Source: Sacculina carcini
Taxonomy: Eukaryota; Arthropoda; Thecostraca; Sacculinidae
Assembly: GCA_916048095.2 (NCBI GenBank)
Contig: OU696588.1
Coordinates: 6,629,001 to 6,693,000, forward strand
Length of the DNA stretch: 64,000 nucleotides
Direction: 5' to 3'
How positions within the stretch are numbered: position 1 is the stretch's first letter; the number at the start of each line of letters is the position of its first letter. The translations under genes were made by a program, and so were the position numbers. Of the stretch, positions 46,661 through 58,399 are shown in pieces. Under the pieces are notes generated by a model. It ran no database searches. It was not told the origin of the DNA and worked only from the letters and a program-made list of their open reading frames with translations.

Positions 46661-46782
46661 CTACACACCACACAAATCTAGTTGTCTAATAGCCAAATGT
46701 AGAACCACATATGCCAAACAATTTCTCCCTTCACAGCAACCTCATGTAGAACTGTTATCATATTGCCAGTCTCCACAAATAT

Positions 46783-47326
46783 TAACTGACTGACACAAGC
46801 ATTAACTGACTGACACAAGCATTAACTGACTGACACAAACATTAACTGACTGACATAAACATTAACTGACTGACACAAACACTAACTGACTGAAATAAAC
46901 ATTAACTGACTGACACAAACATTAACTGACTGACACAAACACTAACTGACTGACATAAACATTAACTGACTGACACAAACATTAACTGACTGACACAAGC
47001 ATTAACTGACAGACACAAACATTAACTGACTGACATAAGCATTAACTGACTGAAACTAACATTAACTGACTGACATAAACATTAACTGACTGACATAAAC
47101 ATTAACTGACTGACATAAACATTAAATGACTGACATAAACATTAACTGACTGACATAAACATAAACTGACTGACATAAACATTAACTGACTGACATAAAC
47201 ATTAACTGACTGACACAAACACTAACTGACTGAGACAAACATTAACTGACTGACATAAACATTAACTGACTGACACAAACACTAACTGACTGAGACAAAC
47301 ATTAACTGACTGACACACACATTAAA
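46783..47326. repeat. 20-bp minisatellite in a slo intron
   Basis: About 27 tandem copies of attaactgactgacataaac with point variants (cacaaac, cataagc, actaac). It occupies most of the 769-bp intron between the exon at 47430-47540 and alternative exon a. There are no spacers. Confidence 0.95.
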
Positions 47327-47429
47327 TGACTCACATGTAAGACCCAAATGGATAATTTACCCACGTTAACATACACATTTGAAATGAGCCGTAATTGCTA
47401 AAATAAAATAGGATATCGTGTTGATTTAC

Positions 47430-47540
47430 CTGTGTAGAAATACCACTTCTACATCGACATCTTCTCTGTCCTCGTGAAGGAAGTCCTTGAGAAAATGTGA
47501 CACCGACTCGTACGTAATATGACCGCATACCACAATGTGT
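47430..47540 (-). CDS. slo: slo exon: RCK1 beginning ([12 protein letters not shown])
   Basis: 111 bp coding [20 protein letters not shown] then [16 protein letters not shown]. It contains the Asp residues aligned with mammalian D362 and D367 ([10 protein letters not shown]367 is a ligand of the RCK1 Ca2+ site) and the Glu aligned with E374 (DVDVEVV; Mg2+ site). So one half of each metal site is constant here, while the partner residues lie in the alternative arrays. Acceptor tacgacag|A; donor CACAG|GTAAAT. Confidence 0.97.
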
Positions 47541-48316
47541 CTGTCGTATTCAGCACAAGAGAATAACATTTTTATCAACAATCTGCATGTCACGAATTTT
47601 TCATCAGCATTTACATAATGCGTTCAGATTAAATTTTATTGAAAATAATATTGATTGTAAAAATACAAGACAAGATACGAAGACAAGATATTAAGACAAG
47701 ATACGCATGCCAGTGGTCTATACGAATACGTCAATATTAACCTTGGAATCAATAAAAAAATATAATTAATTCACAAAAAATTGTCTTCAATACACAATCA
47801 GGCAAAAAATAAAACCACGTGTTGTTTAACCATTAAAAATGGGCAAAAACTAAAATGGTATATAAATTTTGACTCAAGATTATGGCAGGAATATGCACAA
47901 ATGAACACACAGATGTTGATAACGAATCGAACTACTTTGCCCGTTCGAGCACAGATAATGGTACAAAGAAAGATGGTGATGAAACGATCGAACATGACAA
48001 CTGCTATCTGACATGCTCGTACTAATTGGACAGAGCCAGCTGTGTCATAAGACCGGGCCAAACTGTTTGTGATCAGCACTAGTTAATGAGGGTGAATGGT
48101 GCACAAAAAACTCGTTCAAGCCATGAAACAGGTATAAAGCAATAAATAAGCGAAAGAAGACAGAAATGAGCGAATCGAAACTAAAGGGGTATTTCTAGAC
48201 AAAGACTTGGTACCCGTGCAATTTCTGAAACTGATGTTATATTCTTGAAGCTACTTCGAGTAGAACATACATATTGGCTAGCGCCGCACAAGGGTTTAAA
48301 GCAATTTTAAAACATG

Positions 48317-48444
<128 letters not shown>

Positions 48445-48842
48445 TTGATAAGATAGTGAGTTCACTAGGATGTATCACTTTGAAGACGTGCATACCAAGG
48501 ATCGAAAATAGATAAACACGTTGGATGAATTGAAATAAAAACGGAGAATGGCATAAAATTCCTGCCTCAAGAACAATGTTAGCTATGATATTAAGAAAGC
48601 GCTGGAATGTTTTGAACAGGAGTCTGCGAGCAATATGTTCACTCAAGTGCGCAGTGCTCAGCTACGACAAACATTTGTCTATAAAAACAGGATCTTGCGA
48701 GGAAATGCAGTGAATATCGTTGCCTGTATATAGGACATCATAGGAACATCCCAACAGTCCGAGAAAATCTGTACAAGCCAGGCGGATGGAAACAATAGAA
48801 TCCCTAGTGAATTAATGGTTGTGACGCACCGAGCAGACATAC

Positions 48843-48934
48843 CTTCTTCCTCGTTCATTTTTCAACGAGCCGCCGTACTTAGAACGATTGCCGACCAAAT
48901 CAATGATTTCTGGAATACAGCTGGCAAATATAGC
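48843..48934 (-). CDS. slo: slo alternative S6/inner-gate exon, copy 2
   Basis: 92 bp coding [16 protein letters not shown] then [15 protein letters not shown]. It aligns with the S6 C-terminal half of Slo1 (mammalian AMFASYVPEIIELIGN). F315, A316 and P320 are kept; M314 is Ile, Y318 is Cys and E324 is Asp. The linker tail is two codons longer than in copy 1. Acceptor: UG-rich tract then tacactag|GCT; donor AGAAG|GTATGT. Confidence 0.95.
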
Positions 48935-49481
48935 CTAGTGTACGACACACACAAACACACATACACGCGTGTTCACGTTTCGTCTAATGCTGTTCTACGA
49001 ACACACGCAATTTGTCGCTCACTCAGACACACGCATATGTATATACAGAGACGAACATACAGTCAAATACAACTTCAATAAACCCTTGATTCTGGTCAGT
49101 ATCCTTGTGGATTCCTAAAACAACGTTGTCATCAACGGACGTTGCTGAGAAAGGATTCACTAACAAACGATGAATATGAGTAATACGTCGCTGAATGGAC
49201 AATGAAAGTGGTGAGGTTGAAAAGAACTTCTGAGCTTGATCAACTTGGAAGAATTGGACTGATCACTTTGCTCAAGTGGAAACTGTATAGGGCTGAGAAA
49301 AGCGGCGGCAGGCAAGCAAACTACAAGGATAGGTACCACAGCACACCCTTCAAGCAAAGTCAAGCAGGGAACGTATCATGCATGACATACTGCTAGAATA
49401 ACAACTTCTAGTATATACAATGTCCAGCAGGCGGTCTACTCTACTCCGGAACTGTGCACCGTGGCGCACAACACAAGATAC

Positions 49482-49567
49482 CTCTTGGTCGATTGCCTCG
49501 AGGAGCCATATTTAGACCTATTGCCGACAATCTCAGTGAGTTCGGGAATCCAAGAGGCGAACATGGC
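49482..49567 (-). CDS. slo: slo alternative S6/inner-gate exon, copy 1
   Basis: 86 bp coding AMFASWIPELTEIVGN then RSKYGSSRQSTKR. Same part of S6 as copy 2. E321 and E324 of the inner charged ring are both kept (PELTE), while I322/I323 are Leu/Thr and Y318 is Trp. Acceptor: (UG)n then gtgacag|GCC; donor AAGAG|GTATCT. Start and end phases are the same as copy 2. The two copies are 547 bp apart. Confidence 0.95.
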
Positions 49568-50594
49568 CTGTCACACACACACAGACGAGCACTATTGGAA
49601 GCCCTGGCACGTGAACATCAAGTGGTTGTCCAGTTGCAATGTGTCCACAGAAGTGCGGCCAAACATGCATGCGAACCGCATGCTTACATTCAAACAGAAC
49701 GCTTGTCCACGAAAAAAACAGCATTGCTCATTGACACTGCAGCTCGGCACGATTACCAAAGCTTAACCTCTTGGACATTCAACAAGTGCACACATGCACA
49801 CACACACGCACACACACGCACACACTGTGTAGGTGCGCATAATTGTTCGTCCAGACACATGCACATTTATGTGATGTTAACATTGTGTTAAATTACAAGC
49901 CTCAATATTTTGATGAGCATTCGATAATTTCGATAAATATTCGAGTTGGAGCCATTGACGAGCAAATGAATAGTTAATTGACCAAACAATAATGAAATAA
50001 GTCGCAAATAAATATGATGTTGAGTTGGAGCATTAAATGCACTGCTAGCCTGTCCCAGCATGTTCCTGTTCACTTTGTTCACTGGTGGCGCTGTATCTCG
50101 CTCAAGTGCGGCGTGTGAAGTGTCATCACAAACTATCTACGCACTGACTTACTCATCATAACAACCAAAGCAATATCACCACTGTTTTCACAAGCTCTAA
50201 CCGCGCATAAATACAAACACGTATGTTAATTTCCACATAACGTTGAATACCGGAAGCAGTGATCTGACTAAATCAGATTAATTATCAAAGATGATTTTGC
50301 CTATTAAAACATTAGTATTCTCTGACATGCTGAAATAATTATACAAGCTGGATAATATTTTCACGAGAATGTGATATATTCAATAAGAATCCTGTCTAGA
50401 CTAAGCATATTGTGATAGCAGCATTACACCTACACATCATGCATTTTAACAGAACAAGCGGGAAATCATGTCATAGGCTGTCCTGATGCATCCTCATCCC
50501 GAAATTTAACACCTGCATAGAAGACTGTAGTAACGTTGTTATGGCAAAATATATCAGCATCAGTTCATGAAAAACAGCAGTGCAGTTGAAAGAG

Positions 50595-51043
50595 GTTAAA
50601 GGTTAAAAGCCTTAGTGACAGCTGCTACACAGGAGGAAGCCCAAGCTTATGAACACACAGGTGTGCCCCGTGCAACTCGCTGCCACCGCAGAACCAGCCC
50701 CCTCCAAGCTATGGCGTCACATGGACTGCGTGGTGTAGTGGTATCATACCCGCCTCAAAAGCGGGAGGTCCGCGGTTCGAATCCCGGCGGAGGAGAATTT
50801 CATTGGGCGAATTCTATAATCCAACATCCCCTGTCCACCCAGCAGTAAATGGTACCATATATCAGTCATGTGTTGTGCCATGCATTCTGGGGAGGTGGCC
50901 CTCTCTAATACGTATTTCGTCCATATGGCGCCATAGCGTGGAGAGGTGTCGGTGGCATCGAGCTGCACGGGGCACACCTGTGAGTTCATAAGCTTCGGAT
51001 TTTTCCCGTGTAGCGGCTGTCACTTAGGCCTTAAACCTTTAAC
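50595..51043. mobile_element. Long inverted repeat with a tRNA-like SINE in its loop
   Basis: Arms 50595-50730 and 50917-51043 are inverted copies (gttaaaggt...gtgacag, aagcttatgaac, cacaggtgtgccccgtgca). The 186-bp loop between them begins with a tRNA-like segment: A box tggtgtagtgg (50731-50742), anticodon-like stem cccgc/gcggg, and a perfect B box GGTTCGAATCC (50774-50784). Acceptor and T stems do not pair, so it is a tRNA-derived SINE head, not a tRNA gene. No target duplication found. Confidence 0.75.
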
Positions 51044-51046
51044 ATA

Positions 51047-51205
51047 GATGGAAGACGTATTAGAGAGGGCCACCTCCCCACAATGCATGACATAACACAT
51101 GACTGGCACCTGGTAACATAATTTACTGCTGGGTGAACAGGGGCTGTTGGATAATAGAATTTTCCCAATTTAATTCTCCTATGCCGGGATTCGAACCAGG
51201 ATTGA
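51047..51205 (-). mobile_element. Second SINE copy, inverted, next to the first
   Basis: The reverse complement matches 50770-50925 (B box ggttcgaatcc, then aggagaatt, cacccagcagtaaat, gtcatgtgtt, gaggtggccctctctaata) but lacks the A-box end and the inverted-repeat arms. Confidence 0.8.
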
Positions 51206-52309
51206 TAGCAAATTTGAACAATATTCTAGAAAACTCTTAATTTCGGATCAGAGTTACCATGCAATTACTAAAAGAATGGGAAATATAGTCAAGCAGGGTA
51301 TGAGGAATTATACTATAATGACGAAATGTTTCCAAATGCATACCACTACAAATAATCAATACAACCAAAAATAATAAAAATTGACAAAGCACGTAGCAAG
51401 TAGTAAGGTATGCTCGAAATTGAACTAAGCCTGGCATCGAATAATCAACCAGATCAAGCCACATACCAATATCAAGCCGTCAAATCATGTTGACATGACG
51501 GAAATATAATTGCTCATGATTGCTCGATGATTTTCGCAGGCATATGAAAAAAAATTCAAGCAGGGGCGAAATCGCAATGCCACATTGTCACATCAAGCAC
51601 ACACACACGCAGGGTATTGTTGCATAACAGAGGTTGCTATGGGCAGCGTTTGATCAAGCGTCAACTGCTAGGTGGTACTGGAGAGCGAGCGTGGTGAGCG
51701 AGCGAGCATGTCAGAAAATCACTGAGAAGCGGCAAAATGCATTGATCATGAGACGAAGGCAGCAGCCATATACAGCTTCACTTGTATTAATTGCAACTGT
51801 AAACGAGCCTAACTGCCCTGCCATTTCTATCATAAATATTCCCCATGATTCAACTAATTGGATGTTCACATACTGGAGGATTTTAACACACACACACTTA
51901 TATTAACATCAAATATACATAAATAATAAAATACATGGATATATGAATATATACAATATAATAGGCCAAACAATAATTGAAGTGATATTTCATAGTAAAT
52001 TTACAAGCATGAGCCTACAATGTTTGTCGCCACACTGGGAATTATGTAAGCCTCGTTATGTGCAGATACAACACCAAAATGTATATTTACTAGCTCGAAT
52101 GCGTACATATAATTCACGCACATTTACACTGTGCAACAATGTTCGCTCAATTACTTCACATATCTTACCACCGCTGAAAATAAATGAATACAAAATAAAT
52201 GAGTCAAATGAAAGCCTCATGTATTAACAACGGCCTTTTCCTAGCAATGCACTGCTGTACAGACAAAGTAAACCTTAGAAGTAGAACAATGTACAATTGC
52301 AAATGTAAA

Positions 52310-53765
52310 AGTACCAATGTACAAATGTACAAGTACCAATACACAAGTACCAATGAGCAAGTTACAATGTAAATGTACCAATGCACAAGTACCAATGCAC
52401 AAGTACCAATGTACAAGTACCAATGTACAAGTACCAATGTACAAGTACCAATGTACAAGTACCAATGTACAAGTACCAATGTACAAGTACCAATGTACAA
52501 GTACCAATGTACAAGTACCAATGTACAAGTACCAATGTACAAGTACCAATGTACAAGTACCAATGTACAAGTACCAATGCACAAGTACCAATGCACAAGT
52601 ACCAATGTACAAGTACCAATGTACAAGTACCAATGCACAAGTACCAATGTACAAGTACCAATGTACAAGTACCAATGTACAAGTACCAATGTACAAGTAC
52701 CAATGTACAAGTACCAATGTACAAGTACCAATGTACAAGTACCAATGTACAAGTACCAATGTACAAGTACCAATGTACAAGTACCAATGTACAAGTACCA
52801 ATGTACAAGTACCAATGTACAAGTACCAATGTACAAGTACCAATGTACAAGTACCAATGTACCAGTACCAATGTACCAGTACCAATGTACAAGTACCAAT
52901 GTACAAGTACCAATGTACAAGTACCAATGTACAAGTCCCAATGTACAAGTACCAATGTACAAGTACCAATGTACAAGTATCAATGTACAAGTATCAATGT
53001 ACAAGTACCAATGTACAAGAACCAATGTACAAGTACCAATGTACAAGTACCAATGTACAAGTATAACTGTACAAGTACCAATGTACAAGTACCAATGTAC
53101 AAGTACCAATGTACAAGTACCAATGTACAAGTACCAATGTACAAGTACCAATGTACAAGTACCAATGTACAAGTACCAATGTACAAGTACCAATGTACAA
53201 GTACCAATGTACAAGTACCAATGTACAAGTACCAATGTACAAGTACCAATGTACAAGTACCAATGTACAAGTACCAATGTACAAGTACCAATGTACAAGT
53301 ACCAATGTACAAGTACCAATGTACAAGTACCAATGTACAAGTACCAATGTACAAGTACCAATGTACAAGTACCAATGTACAAGTACCAATGTACAAGTAC
53401 CAATGTGCAAGTACCAATGTACAAGTACCAATGTACAAGTACCAATGTACAAGTACCAATGTACAAGTACCAATGTACAAGTACCAATGTACAAGTACCA
53501 ATGTACAAGTAACAATGTACAAGTACCAATGTACACGTTCCAATGTACAAGTTCCAATGTACAAATAACAATGTACAAGTCCCAATGTACAAGTCCCAAT
53601 GTACAAGTACCAATGTACAAGTACCAATGTACAATCACCTATGTACAAGTACCAATGTACAAGCACCAATGTACAAGTACCAATGTACAAGCACCAATGT
53701 ACAAGTACCACTGTACAAGTACCAAATGTACAAGTACCAATCACAAGTACCAATATACAAGTACC
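52310..53765. repeat. 14-bp minisatellite (gtacaagtaccaat)n
   Basis: About 100 tandem copies of gtacaagtaccaat, very homogeneous in the centre and degenerate at both edges. The unit contains GTAC twice and lacks stops in every frame over its 42-bp common period, so very long spurious ORFs exist in five or six frames. Confidence 0.97.
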
Positions 53766-53879
53766 CACAAATGCCAATGTCGAGTTTGGCACACGAATAT
53801 TGACTTGACTAATTTGCATTCGATGACACTTTGAATAAATAACAAATGTGCCCAAAATAATGTTGGCTGAGAATCAGAT

Positions 53880-55140
53880 AAGCCAGGATCCTCCCTGTAG
53901 CCTGGTTTGGGTCAAAGTGCGATTCCGCTGGTCAGGGAAAGCCTTCCTGGGGTGTACCACCACTTGAAAGACGAATTTCTCCTCATCCTTTGTGAGGGAT
54001 ACGCTGAACTCCTGGATAACCGCAACTCCTCTTTCTGTGTTGTCATTCCCAACAGCGAAGTTCAGGAAGATGTGACAGGGCCGCTGGAACCCCTCGTTCA
54101 TCTACCACGAGACCGGTGACAGATCAATGAAGGTCTCATCCAAGCGCAGCTTCCCGAAGAAGTGTGGAATGTGTCCACTGAAGAAGTATTCCAGGTGGAG
54201 ATATCGGACCGACTTCTTCTAATGTGTGACCTATTTCGGAGCCGAGTACTCTACGTCAATTTTCTCTCACCGTAGGGCAGTTCAACCTGCCTAACAAGTC
54301 AACGGCGAGCAGTTGGGCGCCTCCGATCCCGGAAATGATGATTGGGAGACGGTCCACCTGTTGTTTTATGGGCAGGTCCATTATGAACTTACCATACTAG
54401 TGGACCACCAGCGGAGTTCCTGATCGAAGCTCTTCTCTGATCTGTGAATCCATGTCCGTGAGATGATTCAAGAGTCGGCGTTGAATGCATGAGAGGTTGA
54501 TTTTTAGTTGACTTTAGGTCTTCAATGTTGTGGTATTGGGAACGCGCGCATTCAGTCAGCATGTATGTGACGAACGATCTGTCTTCTTGGCTTGATGCAG
54601 CGTGGCTTCAGCGCTGAAGAAACTATGTTCTTCGTAGTTCGATTCGCCCGATTCGCAGGGCTCGCTCTTCCAACCGTTACGCATTCTTCATGAGGTAACA
54701 GCTGAAGTGCTGGAGCTGGACGACGGCGAAGACTCGAGCTGCGCAATAGATGAGGAAACGGCAGCCTCTTCTTGTTTGCAGGGGGAGTAAGCAACAACCT
54801 TTTCCAATCAAAGGGATCGCCTCGCCTCGTGAGCAGGAAGGACGGAATCGACGCCGCATATCTTTCTCGACGTCCTGGCTCTTGTTGAGCGAGGAATTAT
54901 TTGTCCTCATGAATGGTCATCAAGGTCAGCACATTCCGTGTGCTATGACGATGAGGTTGTCAAGAAGTACCTCAAAATCGTTTTCTTTCGAGATTCGAGC
55001 CTCCAATCGCCGATGGCGACCTTTCTTGAGGGATTCGTACTCCTGATGGAACTCTTCAACCTTGGTGACAATGTTTTATTGGGATAATTTGGTTCTGTAC
55101 CATATACAAAACTGAGCCACCATGGGGTGACGGCCAACGT
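53880..55140 (-). pseudogene. Decayed coding relic, possibly BEL/Pao-type retroelement
   Basis: Minus-strand translations in shifting frames give coding-like pieces: VEEFHQEYESLKKG (about 55020-55060), RSFVTYMLTECARSQYHNIE (about 54510-54580), PIIISGIGGAQLLAVDLLGR (about 54290-54350) and EFSVSLTKDEEKFVFQV (about 53970-54030). Their order resembles gag, protease and RT start of BEL/Pao elements. The similarity is weak, no catalytic motif is intact, and no LTRs were found. Confidence 0.35.
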
Positions 55141-55790
55141 GACATGGCGGATAGTCGTCCTGCTGATGTGTAGACGGTGGAGAACGACTCCGACAACCTA
55201 CCTTGACGGTAGAGTTAGGAGCCATTTGCCTCTGTTCGGGAAACTACAAGAAAAGTCTTGCTCCTAGTCGCTTTATCAACTTAGGAAAGAAAAAACATGT
55301 GCAGAAACGAATTTATAACAAGTAGAATCGAATTCGGAAGCAAATATTGTGCAAATAAAAGGAGTAAATGGAGTATGTTCCAATAACACCATGAGCAGTC
55401 GAACTAGCAAGAAGGAAAATTTCAGGTCATGTGTGCAGCATTTTCCTACGAACAGAATTCCGTAGAAGATTATCAGGTTGGATTTCAATTGAATGGTAAC
55501 AAATTCGCGGGTTAGGAGCGAAACCATTTTAACTTCTGCTTTTAAGGACAACCCTAATGATCATATCATATGTAAACATGATGAAGCAGCGCACATAGAA
55601 CACAAGCACCAGTTAGCAACTAGCAACTGTGTTCAGAACACACAACACGGCGCTAAATGACCGTTCACTGCCATAACCTCCTCAACATTCACCATCAGAA
55701 TCATCAAATTGATCCTGCCGCGGAGTGAGACAAATAGTACAGGCACATGGCGACAAGAGAGGTGGAGGCAGTATGTGGATGAGTTCTCAC
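55141..55790. other. Intronic stretch without recognisable feature
   Basis: No exon, repeat or element terminus recognised here. Confidence 0.5.
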
Positions 55791-55958
55791 CAGTCCGACC
55801 AGCATGAAGAACACGAGGAAAGTTCTGCCTAGCACTGTCTTGCAGAAAACGTCCCCGTATCCCACTGTCGACATAGTCACTATGAGGAAGTACACACACG
55901 TCCAGTAACTCAACTTTTGCGGGTTGGAAAACTCCAGCGGGTCACCTGCGTTCTCCAA
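55791..55958 (-). CDS. slo: slo exon: pore loop and start of S6
   Basis: 168 bp, 56 codons, phase 0 at both ends. Encodes [20 protein letters not shown], then [19 protein letters not shown] with the K+ selectivity filter TVGYGD, then [17 protein letters not shown] leading into S6. The following S6 residues come from either copy 1 or copy 2. The acceptor is a (UG)n tract ending gtgtgcag|TTG; donor GGACTG|GTGAGA. TVGYGD and [20 protein letters not shown] are the usual Slo1 signature. Confidence 0.98.
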
Positions 55959-55961
55959 CTG

Positions 55962-56060
55962 CACACATACACACACACACACACACACATACACATACAC
56001 ACATACATACACACAAATAAACATACATACATACATATACACATACACACACTTACATAT
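55962..56060. repeat. (CA)n/(CATA)n microsatellite at the pore-exon acceptor
   Basis: CA-rich tract that abuts the pore exon; on the transcript a (UG)n run that serves as the acceptor-proximal tract. Confidence 0.93.
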
Positions 56061-56968
56061 ATACACACACATACATACATATACATATACATAAACAGGC
56101 CTAACAGCTGATATTATCCCGTTGTAATTCAGAAGTAAATCAAAATGTACTGTTTCACTGAGCTAGCTGGACGCAGAAGTACTATCATTGATTCGCTGAT
56201 AACTCCGTGATAACGTGTGACACACATGTCTGACAGCAGACAGATACTCATCAAGTACAATTTTCCCTCACCGTGTGTATTGCAAGAGAGAAATAAGACT
56301 ACGAACAGCCAATATATGGGCACAATATTATTCCCTGCGCAAACATCAATCATCATTTGGTTCACTTACTCTGCCATGGAATAAATCAGTTTTGTTCTCT
56401 CGCCCAATGCTCTACTGAGGTGTGTATCATTTGTACAATGTTAAGTAAGCACACAATTAATTGCTCAGTCAATAAAATGCAGCATACATTACCTGTGACA
56501 AACACCTCATTGCACCAACGTTTTAGAAAACATGAAACATGTGTTTCAGTGTTTCAGGCAATACCTTGGCTGTGATCGCTCCATATGAACTGCGATGTAT
56601 TTTTATACGTCAAATATTAACCTATCAGCTTGCTTCATTCATATGCTGGCGGGTTAAATTTCTTCCAACAATAAGTATTATAATCGAATGTCTTTTTTAG
56701 TGGTCAATTTCTCAATTACAAATGACATTTCAATAGATTGCGGAAACAGTGTGGAAAGCAAGTTATTGAGATGTCTCAAACAGGAAGACAGTGCCAACTA
56801 TTATTGTGGCAATGCCATTATCACAATGGTCGCATTCAGTGTTGAAATAATGCATTGAGCCCATACTCGACAATTGTACATGGAGTCACAGTGTGTTGCG
56901 TGACAGGCTGGTATCACGTGGTGTTGCGACATTACTCTAGCAGAGTGGGACAACTACACTTGACTGAC

Positions 56969-57120
56969 CAGGTGAATGGTTCCTGCCCCAGTCAACCAGA
57001 CGGCTATGAAAATCGAGCACAACTGAGACAGACGGATCGAACTGGACGTTTTCAATATGTTCAGGTACTGCAGGATATCAGGCACGGTCATCAAACGCAG
57101 TGCGCGTAAAAACCTCAACC
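56969..57120 (-). CDS. slo: slo exon: S4-S5 and S5
   Basis: 152 bp coding [20 protein letters not shown] then [20 protein letters not shown] and [10 protein letters not shown]. The Arg residues of the voltage-sensing S4 segment are present (RFLRALRLM). Acceptor tgtttcacag|GG completes the Gly codon of the S3-S4 exon; donor CACCTG|GTCAGT. Almost the insect sequence. Confidence 0.97.
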
Positions 57121-57351
57121 CTGTGAAACATGCATTCATCAATGTATACATATACACACACGCTTGTGCTCACTCAAATTTATACTGGAATGTGTTCAAT
57201 CGTCATGTATTTATGCTTATACATATGAATCAATATGTGTAAGCATGCGTCACCTCACAACACAATCAATCAATTCACGAATAAGCATTAAGTCGGAGCA
57301 CAGGACACAGTTGACGTGGCATGATTAAGGAGCGAGGGGATGCAGACTCAC

Positions 57352-57463
57352 CAATCCAGGTGCGGTTCAGGTAGATGGCGACGAACGAGGGCGGAATGGT
57401 GAAATAGTCGACAAACGAGTACATTTCGAGCATGAACCACAACTTATCGCTGGCAGCTATGAA
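57352..57463 (-). CDS. slo: slo exon: S3 to S4
   Basis: 112 bp coding [20 protein letters not shown] then [17 protein letters not shown] plus G. Matches the S3 segment and S3-S4 linker of Slo1. Acceptor tttgcgacag|TTC; donor GATTG|GTGAGT, phase 1. Confidence 0.97.
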
Positions 57464-58071
57464 CTGTCGCAAAATTCAAACCAGTCACATATCACACCAG
57501 TCACATATCACCCATTCACCAGTCTTTTCACATAAGTATGAAACATGTGAGAACTGATAAATTGACGAATAGTAAGTATTCAGCAATGTAGAACTATTTA
57601 TATTTATTCACGCACACGACCGCACCTATACCGAGATTGAGTGAAAATAGCTCATATATCAAGCAATGAATCGAGATAGCAGAAAATATCCACAATATGA
57701 TGTACTACAATTTACAACAAATTTGCAAGAAAATACAACTTAAATTTGTCCGCATATTATCACTGTTAATTTTTTTAAGTTAAGTAAATTGGTGACAACC
57801 GCAAGATCAGGACCGCTATAAATATTGCCCGCATATAAGTTTGTGATAACATTTTAATTTGTCTATTCTAATGGCAAGAGTGTTGTGTCAATATAATTAA
57901 GTTATTTCCATCATTATCATCTACTCGTATTCTATAAGACGTATGTTTATGATGGTATAAGCATAGTATTTCAACATAGTGATATGCTGCAGTGTATGAT
58001 GAGTGTGGTATGAAGGATACGAGCCGCACTCTCCTCAACAATGACAACAACAGTAAGAACAACAACAGTAC

Positions 58072-58175
58072 TAATAAAGACAACGGTAAAGCATAAAAAG
58101 ACATCCGTTTTGTCGTCGAGATTTAGGGACACATTGAAGTTGGTAAACACAAATGTATCCGTGTATATATATACA
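58072..58175. repeat. Direct repeat flanking the S2 exon, copy 1
   Basis: About 104 bp beginning taataaagacaacggtaaag, repeated at 58396-58499 with few changes. The two copies lie on either side of the S2 exon. Confidence 0.93.
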
Positions 58176-58223
58176 CGGAGTATAGGAGAAATATGGTGTG
58201 ATATTGGAAATATAGGCACTCAC

Positions 58224-58320
58224 TCTAATGAAAAAGTACATCATAAAAAATATATTTAGTGCAAGATCGACTTGCTGTGTGACGTTTGTACCCCAGCTGA
58301 TGCAATGCTCCACACCGTCA
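58224..58320 (-). CDS. slo: slo exon: S2
   Basis: 97 bp coding GVEHCISWGTNVTQQ then VDLALNIFFMMYFFIR, the S2 region of Slo1 (insect: TQQIDLAFNIFFMVYFFIR). The acceptor is a (UUG)n tract ending gtggcag|TG; donor ATTAGA|GTGAGT. It is the most upstream slo exon recognised; S0 and S1 are not seen. Confidence 0.95.
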
Positions 58321-58399
58321 CTGCCACAACAACAACAACAACAACAATGACAACAATGACAACAATGACAACAACAGTAACAACAACAACAGTAATAAT
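58321..58399. repeat. (CAA)n/(CAATGA)n tract at the S2 exon
   Basis: On the transcript a (UUG)n tract immediately upstream of the S2 acceptor. Confidence 0.9.

Larger units (their letters stand above)
49568..55790. other. slo: 6.2-kb slo intron between pore and S6 exons
   Basis: Contains a hairpin-forming SINE pair (50595-51205), the 14-bp minisatellite (52310-53765) and a probable BEL/Pao relic (53880-55140). No exon recognised. Confidence 0.6.

Noticed and set aside
46783..47326. CRISPR-like array of 20-bp repeats
   Set aside because: The units are directly adjacent without spacers and the context is an animal intron.
50730..50800. tRNA gene with anticodon-like loop ctcaaaa
   Set aside because: Acceptor and T stems do not pair and the segment is embedded in a repeated SINE unit with a second copy next to it.
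52204..53834. Very long ORFs (up to 476 codons) on both strands
   Set aside because: They are produced by the stop-free 14-bp minisatellite and exist in several frames at once; the peptide is a repeat of the unit.
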